A stretch of 8,508 nt of DNA, from positions 1 to 8,508 of the forward strand of contig WQZW01000047.1 in NCBI GenBank assembly GCA_009780545.1, given 5' to 3'. A program made the position numbers and the translations under genes. The stretch is from Treponema sp. GTDB taxonomy: Bacteria > Spirochaetota > Spirochaetia > Treponematales > Breznakiellaceae. The notes below the pieces were generated by a model that saw only the letters and a program-made list of their open reading frames with translations, was not told where the DNA came from and did not search any database. This document shows, one piece after another, positions 1 through 5,707 of the stretch (its first letter is position 1; the number at the start of each line of letters is the position of its first letter).

Positions 1-2
1 AA

Positions 3-134
3 GTCAGGCGCACGGCGGAAGGCGGCGAATTGGACAAATCCGAAACGGAAGATGACGGCGACCAAAGAATCAAAGACGCGCTGCTTAAATTTGTCAGCTT
101 CGCGGAAAATTGCGGAAAGGCACAGGGGGCATAA
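3..134 (+). CDS. 3' end of an unrecognised gene (partial)
   Basis: This frame is open from the left edge and ends at TAA 132-134, giving 43 visible residues; the start lies outside the window. The visible part has a very acidic stretch (Glu/Asp-rich, with a short E-D-D-G-D run) followed by a probable amphipathic helix ending in F-A-E-N-C-G-K-A-Q-G-A. Its stop overlaps the ATG of the next frame by one base (TAATG), which suggests the two are read as a translationally coupled pair. No family could be recognised from so short a tail. The reading rests on the open frame and the overlap only, so it could be a chance open stretch. Confidence 0.5.
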   Translation, partial: VRRTAEGGELDKSETEDDGDQRIKDALLKFVSFAENCGKAQGA

Positions 135-445
135 TGATGTGCAAAGGCAATGACACACTCCTCAATAACCTGCTGGAGGGATATCGCCCGGCCTGTATGG
201 ACGAAGACACGTTTAACTATGCGTACATTCTTGCCCGTATGTGGCAAAAACTGGAGCCGTATTGCAATAAACGCGCCAACATTGTAACGGCAATCGCACT
301 CTTGCACAACAAGCCTTCGCCGAACGCGAAGGAAAAAATAGGCCGGCTATGGCAGACGTGCAAAAACTTTGACGGTAGCGAAGAAGGGACAAAAAACTTG
401 AACGAACAAATTATGTCCCTGCTGGGTACGTACACAAGAAAGTAG
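134..445 (+). CDS. Small hypothetical protein, 103 aa
   Basis: I do not recognise this protein. Two adjacent in-frame ATGs (134 and 137) are possible starts. The first overlaps the upstream stop (TAATG). The second lies at the better distance (7 bases) from the purine run AGGGGG at 124-129; choosing it shortens the protein by one residue. An upstream in-frame TTG at 110 is less likely because it lies inside the preceding gene. The protein is polar and probably mostly helical. It has no signal peptide or membrane segment and contains four cysteines (residues 3, 21, 44, 76). A helix-like block at about residues 25-60 carries aromatic residues and an A-R-M-W-Q-K-L core, and the C-terminus is rich in Lys, Glu and Asn. 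With the upstream gene it forms a coupled pair, so the function probably depends on that neighbour. A phage or other accessory origin is possible but not shown. Confidence 0.6.
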   Translation: MMCKGNDTLLNNLLEGYRPACMDEDTFNYAYILARMWQKLEPYCNKRANIVTAIALLHNKPSPNAKEKIGRLWQTCKNFDGSEEGTKNLNEQIMSLLGTYTRK

Positions 446-499
446 AGAGAACGTGTTTTGGACTCAACGGGCGCGTATGCATCCGTAAACAGGGATTTT

Positions 500-504
500 G
501 GAGG
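500..504 (+). promoter_or_regulatory. Ribosome binding site of the lipoprotein gene
   Basis: GGAGG lies 7 bases before ATG 512. It decides the start: the frame can be extended to TTG 458, but only the ATG at 512 has this site and puts a signal peptide at the N-terminus. Confidence 0.8.
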
Positions 505-511
505 ATTTGAG

Positions 512-1984
512 ATGAACGGAAAGACGATGTTGACCGCCGCGCTTGCGGCAATTGTGGTGCTGGGGCTTGCGGGTTGTGCAGACATTTTTCGTGCTCCCGG
601 TGTTTCGAGAAGCCCGCAAGGGTATACCAGCGCAAAAGACTTCATTTGGGAGCTTAATAATTTCGACGGGAAGAGTGTTACTATTACTGGTTATACAGGA
701 AAATCCACCAAAGTGCGGATTCCCCCATACTTTGAAATATGGAGCGGTGAACATTTTGGCGATGCGGGGTGGGATAAAACCCCACCAGTTACGGGAATTG
801 CGCCCCATGCCTTTGAAGGCAAGGGGCTTACCAGTGTTACCATTCCCGAGAGCGTGTATACTGTTCCTAGTGATAGTGATGGCATTTATAGGCGCGTCGA
901 TCTTTTTCAAGATACTCTTGAAGATCAAAATTACCATGGCTATTACAGAGGAGGAGAAGATAACTATGAGAATAGTTTTCGTGGCATAGGCATAGGCATA
1001 GGCGATTATGCGTTTGCCAACAATCGGCTTGCCGACACGGGTATCGTCATGGTGGATGATGATTTCAGGGATGGTTTTAGCTCTATCAAACTTGTTGATA
1101 ATCGTGGTCAGTATGCGGGTTCACTATACAATAATCCCTACTTGATAGCGATAACCGCATTTTGGAACAACCCTCCGCTTGAGAAGGCGCAACCGTACCG
1201 CGCGGCCATGAGCATGAAAGAAATCGTCGCCTTTCTTGGATTGAACACCCCGCCCGCGAAAGGAACCACGGGAAACGAAGCCCTCGACGACATCGCGTGG
1301 CGGGACTCGTGGAAAACTTTTAGGGCCAAAGTCGTGGCCTCGGCACTGCGACAAATCCCAATGTTAGCGGCCTATGTGGTATACTCTCCCAGCGTTACGG
1401 TGGGTAATAGTGTCGACTATGACAAAAAGACGGTTGACGTTACCGTTAACTTCAGGGTGGAGGTTGCAGCACCGCCGCCGTTGGAGCTGTTCCAGCTTAT
1501 CAACGGCTTTAACCGGGAACTGCACGCCATGGGAAGGAATTCCGATCGCAACTGGAACATTTCCTATATTACCACTGGAGAAGTATTATCATCTCTTGAT
1601 GAGAATGACCGTTCCGGACTGTCAATATATATGTTTTCTATGGGTGTGGAGATTGTAACAAACAACGGCCGAGTTGTTGACAGCTACTATGGTGGGCAAG
1701 GTGGGATTGGTACTTATAATATGGATTATGATGCCTGCTTGGTGTCAGGTGAGCCATGGATAACCGCAATAAAAGGTGCTATGGGCTACATGAGAACATA
1801 CGGAAACACCTACCGAGAAAAACCGGTATATGCAAGGACGCTAAGAGTTCCACTGTCCGATGCGGGAAATGTAAGTGCAAGAGTAGGGATAATGGGAACG
1901 CCGGGAAAACAAATTTATTTTGATGGGCCACCGAAGCTTTCAGTGCAGGTCCTGACCGAGGAAGAATTCGGCAAGCTGCGGTAA
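512..1984 (+). CDS. Predicted lipoprotein with degenerate BspA/LRR_5-like repeats
   Basis: The 490-residue product starts at ATG 512. It has a lipoprotein signal peptide: Lys at residue 4, a hydrophobic stretch at 7-20, and the lipobox L-A-G-C with the cysteine at 22. It is therefore expected to be lipid-anchored in the envelope. Residues 45-72 (a D-G-K-S-V-T-I-T-G-Y-T-G-K-S-T core, then V-R-I-P-P) and 93-115 (V-T-G-I-A-P-H-A-F, then L-T-S-V-T-I-P-E-S-V) resemble the N-terminal module and first repeat of BspA/LRR_5-type treponemal surface proteins. Two more degenerate repeats appear at about 161-180 (I-G-D-Y-A-F-A-N-N-R-L) and 212-220. The regular repeat array is otherwise missing. Residues 225-490 match no family I know. 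They look beta-rich and carry a Tyr/Gly-rich patch near 392-403. BspA-type proteins often act in adhesion, but no ligand can be named here. The gene follows the small protein gene by 66 bases and converges on rseP. It is less GC-rich than the operon, consistent with an accessory origin. Confidence 0.82.
   Translation: MNGKTMLTAALAAIVVLGLAGCADIFRAPGVSRSPQGYTSAKDFIWELNNFDGKSVTITGYTGKSTKVRIPPYFEIWSGEHFGDAGWDKTPPVTGIAPHAFEGKGLTSVTIPESVYTVPSDSDGIYRRVDLFQDTLEDQNYHGYYRGGEDNYENSFRGIGIGIGDYAFANNRLADTGIVMVDDDFRDGFSSIKLVDNRGQYAGSLYNNPYLIAITAFWNNPPLEKAQPYRAAMSMKEIVAFLGLNTPPAKGTTGNEALDDIAWRDSWKTFRAKVVASALRQIPMLAAYVVYSPSVTVGNSVDYDKKTVDVTVNFRVEVAAPPPLELFQLINGFNRELHAMGRNSDRNWNISYITTGEVLSSLDENDRSGLSIYMFSMGVEIVTNNGRVVDSYYGGQGGIGTYNMDYDACLVSGEPWITAIKGAMGYMRTYGNTYREKPVYARTLRVPLSDAGNVSARVGIMGTPGKQIYFDGPPKLSVQVLTEEEFGKLR
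983..1000 (+). repeat. Three tandem GGCATA hexamers in the lipoprotein gene
   Basis: Three perfect in-frame copies of GGCATA encode a Gly-Ile run just before the repeat motif G-D-Y-A-F. Each gain or loss of a copy would add or remove two residues without a frameshift. Confidence 0.8.
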
Positions 1985-1992
1985 AACCGTCA

Positions 1993-2023
1993 CGCGGAAG
2001 GGGAATTCGATTCCCCTTCCGCG
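1993..2023. terminator. Hairpin between convergent genes, probable terminator
   Basis: A perfect 14-bp inverted repeat (1993-2006 with 2010-2023) closes on a 3-base loop (TCG). It starts 8 bases after the lipoprotein stop and ends 17 bases before the end of rseP, so it could serve both genes. No good T-run follows on the plus strand. On the minus strand only a short GGTTTTAC follows. It may therefore be a weak or factor-assisted terminator, or an mRNA 3'-end stabiliser. Confidence 0.65.
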
Positions 2024-2040
2024 CGCAATTCAGCCCCGAA

Positions 2041-3396
2041 TCACCCCAACCGTCCCCCCAGGAACACGATGTCGCCGAAGAGGGCGAAGACCATGAGGGC
2101 GCAGATGATGACGATGCCGGCGGTCTGGAAGATGCCGAGGACCTTGGGATGGGTGGGTTTGCGGCGGACCGCCTCCACCACGAAGAGGACGATCTGGCCG
2201 CCGTCGAGTACCGGCAGGGGAAGGAGATTCATCACCCCGAGAGCTATGGAAATAAGGGCCAGGAAGTCGGCCATGGAACGCAGGCCCCCGATAAGCCCCT
2301 CGCCGAAGCCCGAAGTGGCCACGTCGCCCACCATGTAGGTTATCCGCAGGGGACCGGAGACGGCCTTGGTAAGGTCGATTCCCCTGAACAGCAGGGAAAG
2401 GCCGCGGACCGAAACGGCAAGGGTCCGCCAGCTCTCCTCCGCCCCCCTGACCAGCGCCGCCGGCAGGGAAAGCCTCGGGGTCCTGTAGGTGATCACCGGC
2501 CAGAGAATCCCCGTATCGCCGTCGCCCGAAACGATCACCCGCAGCCCGGACTCCGCGCCGTCACGGACAAAATCGACGTCGAGAATGCCGGGCCGGCCTT
2601 CCAGGATACGCAGCACCTGAACGTCGTTGACCGTCTCCTCGCCATTGACGCGGACGATGCGGTCGCCCGGACGCAGCCCGGCGATGGCCGCGTCGCTGTC
2701 CGGCCTGATCCCGGCAACGAGGGTATCCTTCCAGGGCAACACCCCGATGAGGCCCGCTCCGGAATTCCTGTCCAGGTCGGGAGTTACCGAAAGGTTCAGG
2801 GTTTCGCCGTCACGTTCCAGGACCAGGGCCAGGGGCCGGCCGGCATTGAGCAGGATCGTCTCCCGCATCTCGTGCCAGTACCGGACCGGTTTCCCGTCTA
2901 TGGAAACTATCCGGTCGCCGGAGCGCAGCCCTGCGGCGTCCGCCGGGGCCGGAACGCCCGTCAGGTCGGAAGCAAGCACGATGCGGTTCCCGAAGGTCCC
3001 GAATTCCCGCCCCCCGCCCCATACCACCGAGAACAGCAGCGCGGCGAAGACGATGTTGAAGAAAGGCCCGGCCAGGCACACCGCGATCCTCCGAAGTGGG
3101 CTCGAGCCGAAGTAGGTCCCCGGTTCCGGTTTCTGCCCGTCGGCGACGCCCTTCAGCTCGCTGCCCCCCCGCATCGTGCAGTATCCGCCCATAGGAAACA
3201 TCCCCAGCCGATATTCGACCTCGCCGATCTTCCGTTTGAAAATCGGCTTGCCCCAACCTATGGAAAACGCGTCCACCCCTATGCCCACCATGCGGGCCGC
3301 AAGGAAATGCCCCAGCTCGTGGACGAAAACCACCACCCCGAGCCCCAGCAGACCCAACGCAATCTTCAGCACCATCGCCGCAATGCTCTCCAGCAT
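2041..3396 (-). CDS. rseP: Site-2 intramembrane zinc metalloprotease, RseP family
   Basis: This 451-residue inner-membrane protease of the M50 (site-2 protease) family cuts membrane-anchored substrates within the membrane, classically anti-sigma factors or leftover signal peptides. The zinc motif H-E-L-G-H is at residues 26-30 in the first membrane segment. The second conserved motif, N-L-L-P-L-P-V-L-D-G-G, is at 390-400 and supplies the third ligand, Asp398. Further membrane segments lie near 104-125, 374-395 and 425-445. Two PDZ-like domains sit between them at about 145-210 and 225-290; each has the A-G-L-R-x-G-D-R-I-V signature and an I-D-G or V-N-G-E turn. The length is normal for the family. 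The start ATG has AGGAG 6 bases upstream (3403-3407). No anti-sigma factor gene is in the window, so the substrate is unknown. It is the last gene of the operon, separated from dxr by a repeat-filled spacer. Confidence 0.95.
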   Translation of the reverse strand: MLESIAAMVLKIALGLLGLGVVVFVHELGHFLAARMVGIGVDAFSIGWGKPIFKRKIGEVEYRLGMFPMGGYCTMRGGSELKGVADGQKPEPGTYFGSSPLRRIAVCLAGPFFNIVFAALLFSVVWGGGREFGTFGNRIVLASDLTGVPAPADAAGLRSGDRIVSIDGKPVRYWHEMRETILLNAGRPLALVLERDGETLNLSVTPDLDRNSGAGLIGVLPWKDTLVAGIRPDSDAAIAGLRPGDRIVRVNGEETVNDVQVLRILEGRPGILDVDFVRDGAESGLRVIVSGDGDTGILWPVITYRTPRLSLPAALVRGAEESWRTLAVSVRGLSLLFRGIDLTKAVSGPLRITYMVGDVATSGFGEGLIGGLRSMADFLALISIALGVMNLLPLPVLDGGQIVLFVVEAVRRKPTHPKVLGIFQTAGIVIICALMVFALFGDIVFLGGRLG

Positions 3397-3402
3397 CCCC
3401 GT

Positions 3403-3407
3403 CTCCT
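3403..3407 (-). promoter_or_regulatory. Ribosome binding site of rseP
   Basis: AGGAG on the minus strand lies 6 bases before the rseP ATG. rseP thus has its own clear site, which fits with its being separated from dxr by a long spacer rather than coupled to it. Confidence 0.75.
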
Positions 3408-3442
3408 ATGAAAATCGATACTCATGGAGGGCCAAGCCCCCG

Positions 3443-3469
3443 ATCCAATCTGCCGTAGGCAGATTGGAT
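3443..3469. repeat. Hairpin 1: 12-bp perfect stem, GTA loop
   Basis: ATCCAATCTGCC at 3443-3454 pairs perfectly with 3458-3469 around a 3-base loop. It stands one base from hairpin 2. No T-run follows on either strand, so it is unlikely to be a simple intrinsic terminator. Confidence 0.8.
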
Positions 3470-3470
3470 T

Positions 3471-3495
3471 CGGAGATTTGCTACGCAAATCTCCG
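3471..3495. repeat. Hairpin 2: 11-bp perfect stem, TAC loop
   Basis: CGGAGATTTGC at 3471-3481 pairs perfectly with 3485-3495. The right arm is also the beginning of direct repeat copy A, so the left arm is an inverted copy of the start of that repeat. Confidence 0.8.
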
Positions 3496-3553
3496 CTCCG
3501 CCGGTTTTCAACCTGCGGCCTTTGTTACGCAACCAAAACCGTAATGCCCCGCA
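3485..3553. repeat. Direct repeat, copy A
   Basis: This stretch starts with GCAAATCTCC, then has a CCGGTTTTCAACC block, a GGCC-TT-TTAC block and a CCGTAA block. The same blocks in the same order occur in copy B 140 bases further on, with a few substitutions and 1-4 base indels. Confidence 0.65.
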
Positions 3554-3563
3554 GTAACCGGGT

Positions 3564-3586
3564 GGAGTTTTGCTCCACAAAACTCC
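3564..3586. repeat. Hairpin 3: 9-bp perfect stem, 5-base loop
   Basis: GGAGTTTTG at 3564-3572 pairs with CAAAACTCC at 3578-3586 around CTCCA. It resembles hairpin 2 in design (GGAG, T-rich, then G) but is not a copy of it. Confidence 0.7.
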
Positions 3587-3590
3587 TGAG

Positions 3591-3613
3591 TCCATCGTCC
3601 TTCGGAGGATGGA
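3591..3613. repeat. Hairpin 4: 10-bp stem with one mismatch
   Basis: TCCATC at 3591-3596 pairs with GATGGA at 3608-3613, and TCC 3598-3600 pairs with GGA 3604-3606. There is one G:G mismatch between the two paired blocks and a TTC loop. Confidence 0.65.
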
Positions 3614-3624
3614 TCTTCCGCCCC

Positions 3625-3696
3625 GCAAATCTCCACCCGCCGGTTTCAACCAGTGGCCGTTATTACCTAACCCAAGGCCGTAACGTCCTATCCCGC
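3625..3696. repeat. Direct repeat, copy B
   Basis: This is the diverged second copy of 3485-3553. The first 10 bases are identical, followed by CCGCCGGTTTCAACC, a GTGGCCGTTATTACC block and a GGCCGTAACG block. Its right end overlaps the dxr stop codon (3688-3690). Confidence 0.6.
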
Positions 3697-4827
3697 AAAT
3701 CGCTCCGAGGACCTCAGTTTTTCTTCCGCCACCGTCCGGGCCCGCAGGTCCGCATCCAGTACCGCATCGAGGCTTTCGGCGGCGGCGGCCCAGTCCTGGC
3801 CTAGAGTATACTCGGTAAGGGCGGCCATATCAAGAAAACCGATCCTGCCGGCAAGGAAGGCCGACACGGCGACCTCGTTGGCGGCATTGTAGGCACAAGG
3901 ATAAAGCCCGCCTGATTCGGCCGCACGGTAGGCCAGGGCCAGCAGGGGAAACCGTTCCATGTCCGGGGGAAAGAACTCCAGGGTAAGCGAACCGAAGTCC
4001 AGCCCCGGCAAATCCCCTTTCCCGCCCGGTCCCAAACTGCGGTACAGGGCCTGCCGTATGGGATGGCGCATGTCCGGGGGCGAAAGCTGGGCGTATACCG
4101 CCCCGTCCTCCATCCGCAGCATGGAGTGGACGACGCTCTGGGGATGGATCACCACCTTGATGCGTTCCGGGGGAAAACCGAACAGGACGGCGGCCTCGAT
4201 CACCTCAAGGCCCTTGTTCGCCATCGAGGCGGAATCCACCGAAATCTTCCGGCCCATCTTCCAGGTCGGGTGGGCAAGGGCATCGGCAACAGTCGCCCTC
4301 CCCATATCCGCAAGGCTCCGGTTCCTGAACGGCCCTCCGGATGCGGTAAGGATCAGTTCGGCGATGCAGGAAGCGCCGCCGTTCCCGCCATGGGCGGCGA
4401 TCAGGGAAAAAAGGGCCGCATGCTCGGAGTCCACCGGGACGATTTCCAGGCTTTTCCTTTTGGCCAGGTCCGTCGCGAGCGGGCCGGCCATAACCAGGGT
4501 TTCCTTGTTGGCCAGGGCCAGGGAGGAACCGGCATCGAGGGCGGCGAACGAGGGGGCAAGGCCGGCGGCGCCGGCAATTCCGTTCAGCGTCAGATCGGCA
4601 CCGCAGTCGGCAAGGGCCGAAAGGAGCCGCCGCTCCCCGCCTTCCTCCCCGGTCAGCACACGGACGGCATCCGGCCATTCCCGGCCGGCCCGGTCCAGCC
4701 CTTCCCGGTCCCGCCGGGCGGCGAGCAGCACCACCTCGAAGTCGTCCCTGCCCCACAGCAGGACGTCCCTCGCGCTTTTACCGATGGAGCCGGTGGCCCC
4801 CAGGAGGGCGATGCGTCTTTTGGGCAT
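3688..4827 (-). CDS. dxr: 1-deoxy-D-xylulose 5-phosphate reductoisomerase
   Basis: This cytoplasmic enzyme (379 residues) converts 1-deoxy-D-xylulose 5-phosphate to 2-C-methyl-D-erythritol 4-phosphate with NADPH and a divalent metal. This is the committed step of the non-mevalonate isoprenoid pathway. The NADPH-binding G-A-T-G-S-I-G is at residues 10-16, followed by L-A-N-K-E-T-L-V at 105-112. The metal ligands are Asp133, Glu135 and Glu208, inside P-V-D-S-E-H and M-A-N-K-G-L-E. T-A-S-G-G-P-F is at 161-167 and the flexible-loop H-P-T-W-K-M-G at 186-192. All main active-site residues are present. The frame is open 36 codons further upstream, but that part lies inside cdsA and lacks family similarity. 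ATG 4827 gives the standard M-x-K-R-x-I-A-L-L-G start, 4 bases after the cdsA stop, with GGGGTGAGGGG just upstream. The last residues (R-S-S-E-R-F-A-G) overlap repeat-like DNA. Confidence 0.97.
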   Translation of the reverse strand: MPKRRIALLGATGSIGKSARDVLLWGRDDFEVVLLAARRDREGLDRAGREWPDAVRVLTGEEGGERRLLSALADCGADLTLNGIAGAAGLAPSFAALDAGSSLALANKETLVMAGPLATDLAKRKSLEIVPVDSEHAALFSLIAAHGGNGGASCIAELILTASGGPFRNRSLADMGRATVADALAHPTWKMGRKISVDSASMANKGLEVIEAAVLFGFPPERIKVVIHPQSVVHSMLRMEDGAVYAQLSPPDMRHPIRQALYRSLGPGGKGDLPGLDFGSLTLEFFPPDMERFPLLALAYRAAESGGLYPCAYNAANEVAVSAFLAGRIGFLDMAALTEYTLGQDWAAAAESLDAVLDADLRARTVAEEKLRSSERFAG

Positions 4828-4831
4828 CCCC

Positions 4832-5707
4832 TCACCCCGCGAAGAACAGGCCGAAAAGGACGTAGTACGCCGGGGCGGCCATGGCGATGGAATCCACCGA
4901 ATCCAGCACCCCTCCCCTGCCGGCAAAGAAGGCACCGGAATCCTTGACCCCGGAACTCCGCTTCAGGGCCGATTCGGCAAGGTCGCCGAGTATCGCCGCC
5001 GCCCCGGTGCAGAAGCCCAGCAGGAAGCCGGCCGGAAGGCGGCCCATCGACAGGACAAGGGCCGAGGGTCGGTAGATATCCGGGAACAGCCGGATACAGG
5101 CGATACCCACGATCACCGGGGCGATCAGTCCCCCGACGAATCCGGCGATACTCTTGTTCGGGCTGGCCGGAACAATCCCCCGGTTGCCCTTGCCGAAGAG
5201 CATCCCGGCGGCCCAGGCCAGGGAATCTCCGGAAAAGACCATAGCCAGAAAGACGGCGATGGCCGGACCGGCATTTTCCCAAAGGCTCATCCGGACGACC
5301 CATGACATGAAAAGGCCCGGGTATACCAGGACGGCAAGGCCCGCGACCACGCCGCCGAGAACGCCCGGCAGCGCCTTGGCCCCGGATAGCAGCCGGGACA
5401 ACAGCAGCCAGGCAAGGCCGCAGGTCAGGGCGATGAGGACAAGCGCGGAAACGGAGGCCGGGCCGAAGGTCGGGCGAATCAGGGCGGCGGCCGGAAGCAG
5501 GCCGCCCAGGACGGCGGCCTCGGGTTTGGAAATGACGAGGTTCCATTTTGACAGCAGGAGGGAAAGCTCGATACCGCCCAGGGAACAGAGCAACACGGCG
5601 ACAAGGTTCATGGCAAGATGGTTTGCCTGGGGAAGAAGCAGCACCAGGGAGAGTATCGCGGGGATTCCCGCCAGGAAAATCAACAGCCTCTGCCCGATCT
5701 TGTCCAT
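4832..5707 (-). CDS. cdsA: Phosphatidate cytidylyltransferase (CDP-diglyceride synthase)
   Basis: This 291-residue inner-membrane enzyme joins CTP and phosphatidic acid to give CDP-diacylglycerol, the precursor of the membrane phospholipids. Most of it is hydrophobic, with about eight membrane segments starting at residue 8. Conserved blocks are F-S-G-D-S-L-A-W at 158-165, S-P-N-K-S-I-A-G at 182-189, and the family signature at 246-272. In the signature Lys249, Arg250, Lys255, Asp256, Asp269 and Asp272 are kept, but the usual P-G-H-G-G is A-G-R-G-G and the D-R-x-D is D-S-V-D. The E of the S-P-x-K-x-x-E-G block is Ala188. The longer frame to 5851 is rejected because it runs through uppS. ATG 5707 overlaps the uppS stop by one base (TGATG) and follows GGAAAGGAAG. 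The protein is probably active, since the catalytic acidic residues remain. Confidence 0.93.
   Translation of the reverse strand: MDKIGQRLLIFLAGIPAILSLVLLLPQANHLAMNLVAVLLCSLGGIELSLLLSKWNLVISKPEAAVLGGLLPAAALIRPTFGPASVSALVLIALTCGLAWLLLSRLLSGAKALPGVLGGVVAGLAVLVYPGLFMSWVVRMSLWENAGPAIAVFLAMVFSGDSLAWAAGMLFGKGNRGIVPASPNKSIAGFVGGLIAPVIVGIACIRLFPDIYRPSALVLSMGRLPAGFLLGFCTGAAAILGDLAESALKRSSGVKDSGAFFAGRGGVLDSVDSIAMAAPAYYVLFGLFFAG

Larger units (their letters stand above)
3443..3707. repeat. Repeat and hairpin cluster between dxr and rseP
   Basis: The spacer of about 290 bases between dxr and rseP contains no convincing gene. Instead it is built from four hairpins (3443-3469, 3471-3495, 3564-3586, 3591-3613) and two diverged direct repeats (3485-3553 and 3625-3696), with a short third echo at 3692-3707 inside the end of dxr. 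Short frames cross it on both strands, but none has a ribosome site or recognisable protein features. The composition is unlike the flanking genes. It is probably a small non-autonomous repeat element, or several nested ones, similar in kind to REP or MITE elements. No transposase, target-site duplication or clear terminal inverted repeat was found. Confidence 0.65.

Noticed and set aside
454..482. Promoter for the lipoprotein gene (TTGGAC at 458 and TATGCA at 476)
   Set aside because: The spacing is only 12 bases and the -35 match is poor; co-transcription from upstream is equally possible.
217..645. 142-codon minus-strand frame across the small gene and the lipoprotein start
   Set aside because: It is antisense to two plus-strand genes with better starts and has no recognisable motifs.
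2149..3411. 420-codon open frame on the plus strand across rseP
   Set aside because: It is a shadow of rseP in GC-rich DNA. It is full of Pro, Gly, Arg and His with no domain, and the minus-strand frame has clear S2P motifs.
3422..3649. 75-codon minus-strand frame (and a plus-strand counterpart from 3424) in the dxr-rseP spacer
   Set aside because: These frames run through hairpins and repeats, lack a ribosome site, and look like translated repeat DNA.
3443..3707. CRISPR array
   Set aside because: The repeats are diverged, irregularly spaced and only two to three in number, with no regular spacers and no cas genes.
4828..4935. Longer N-terminus for dxr
   Set aside because: The 36 extra codons lie inside cdsA in another frame and precede the standard Dxr start; the ATG at 4827 fits the family.
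3959..5305. 448-codon open frame on the plus strand across dxr and cdsA
   Set aside because: It is antisense to two well-identified genes, has low-complexity Arg/Ser/Pro composition and crosses their boundary.
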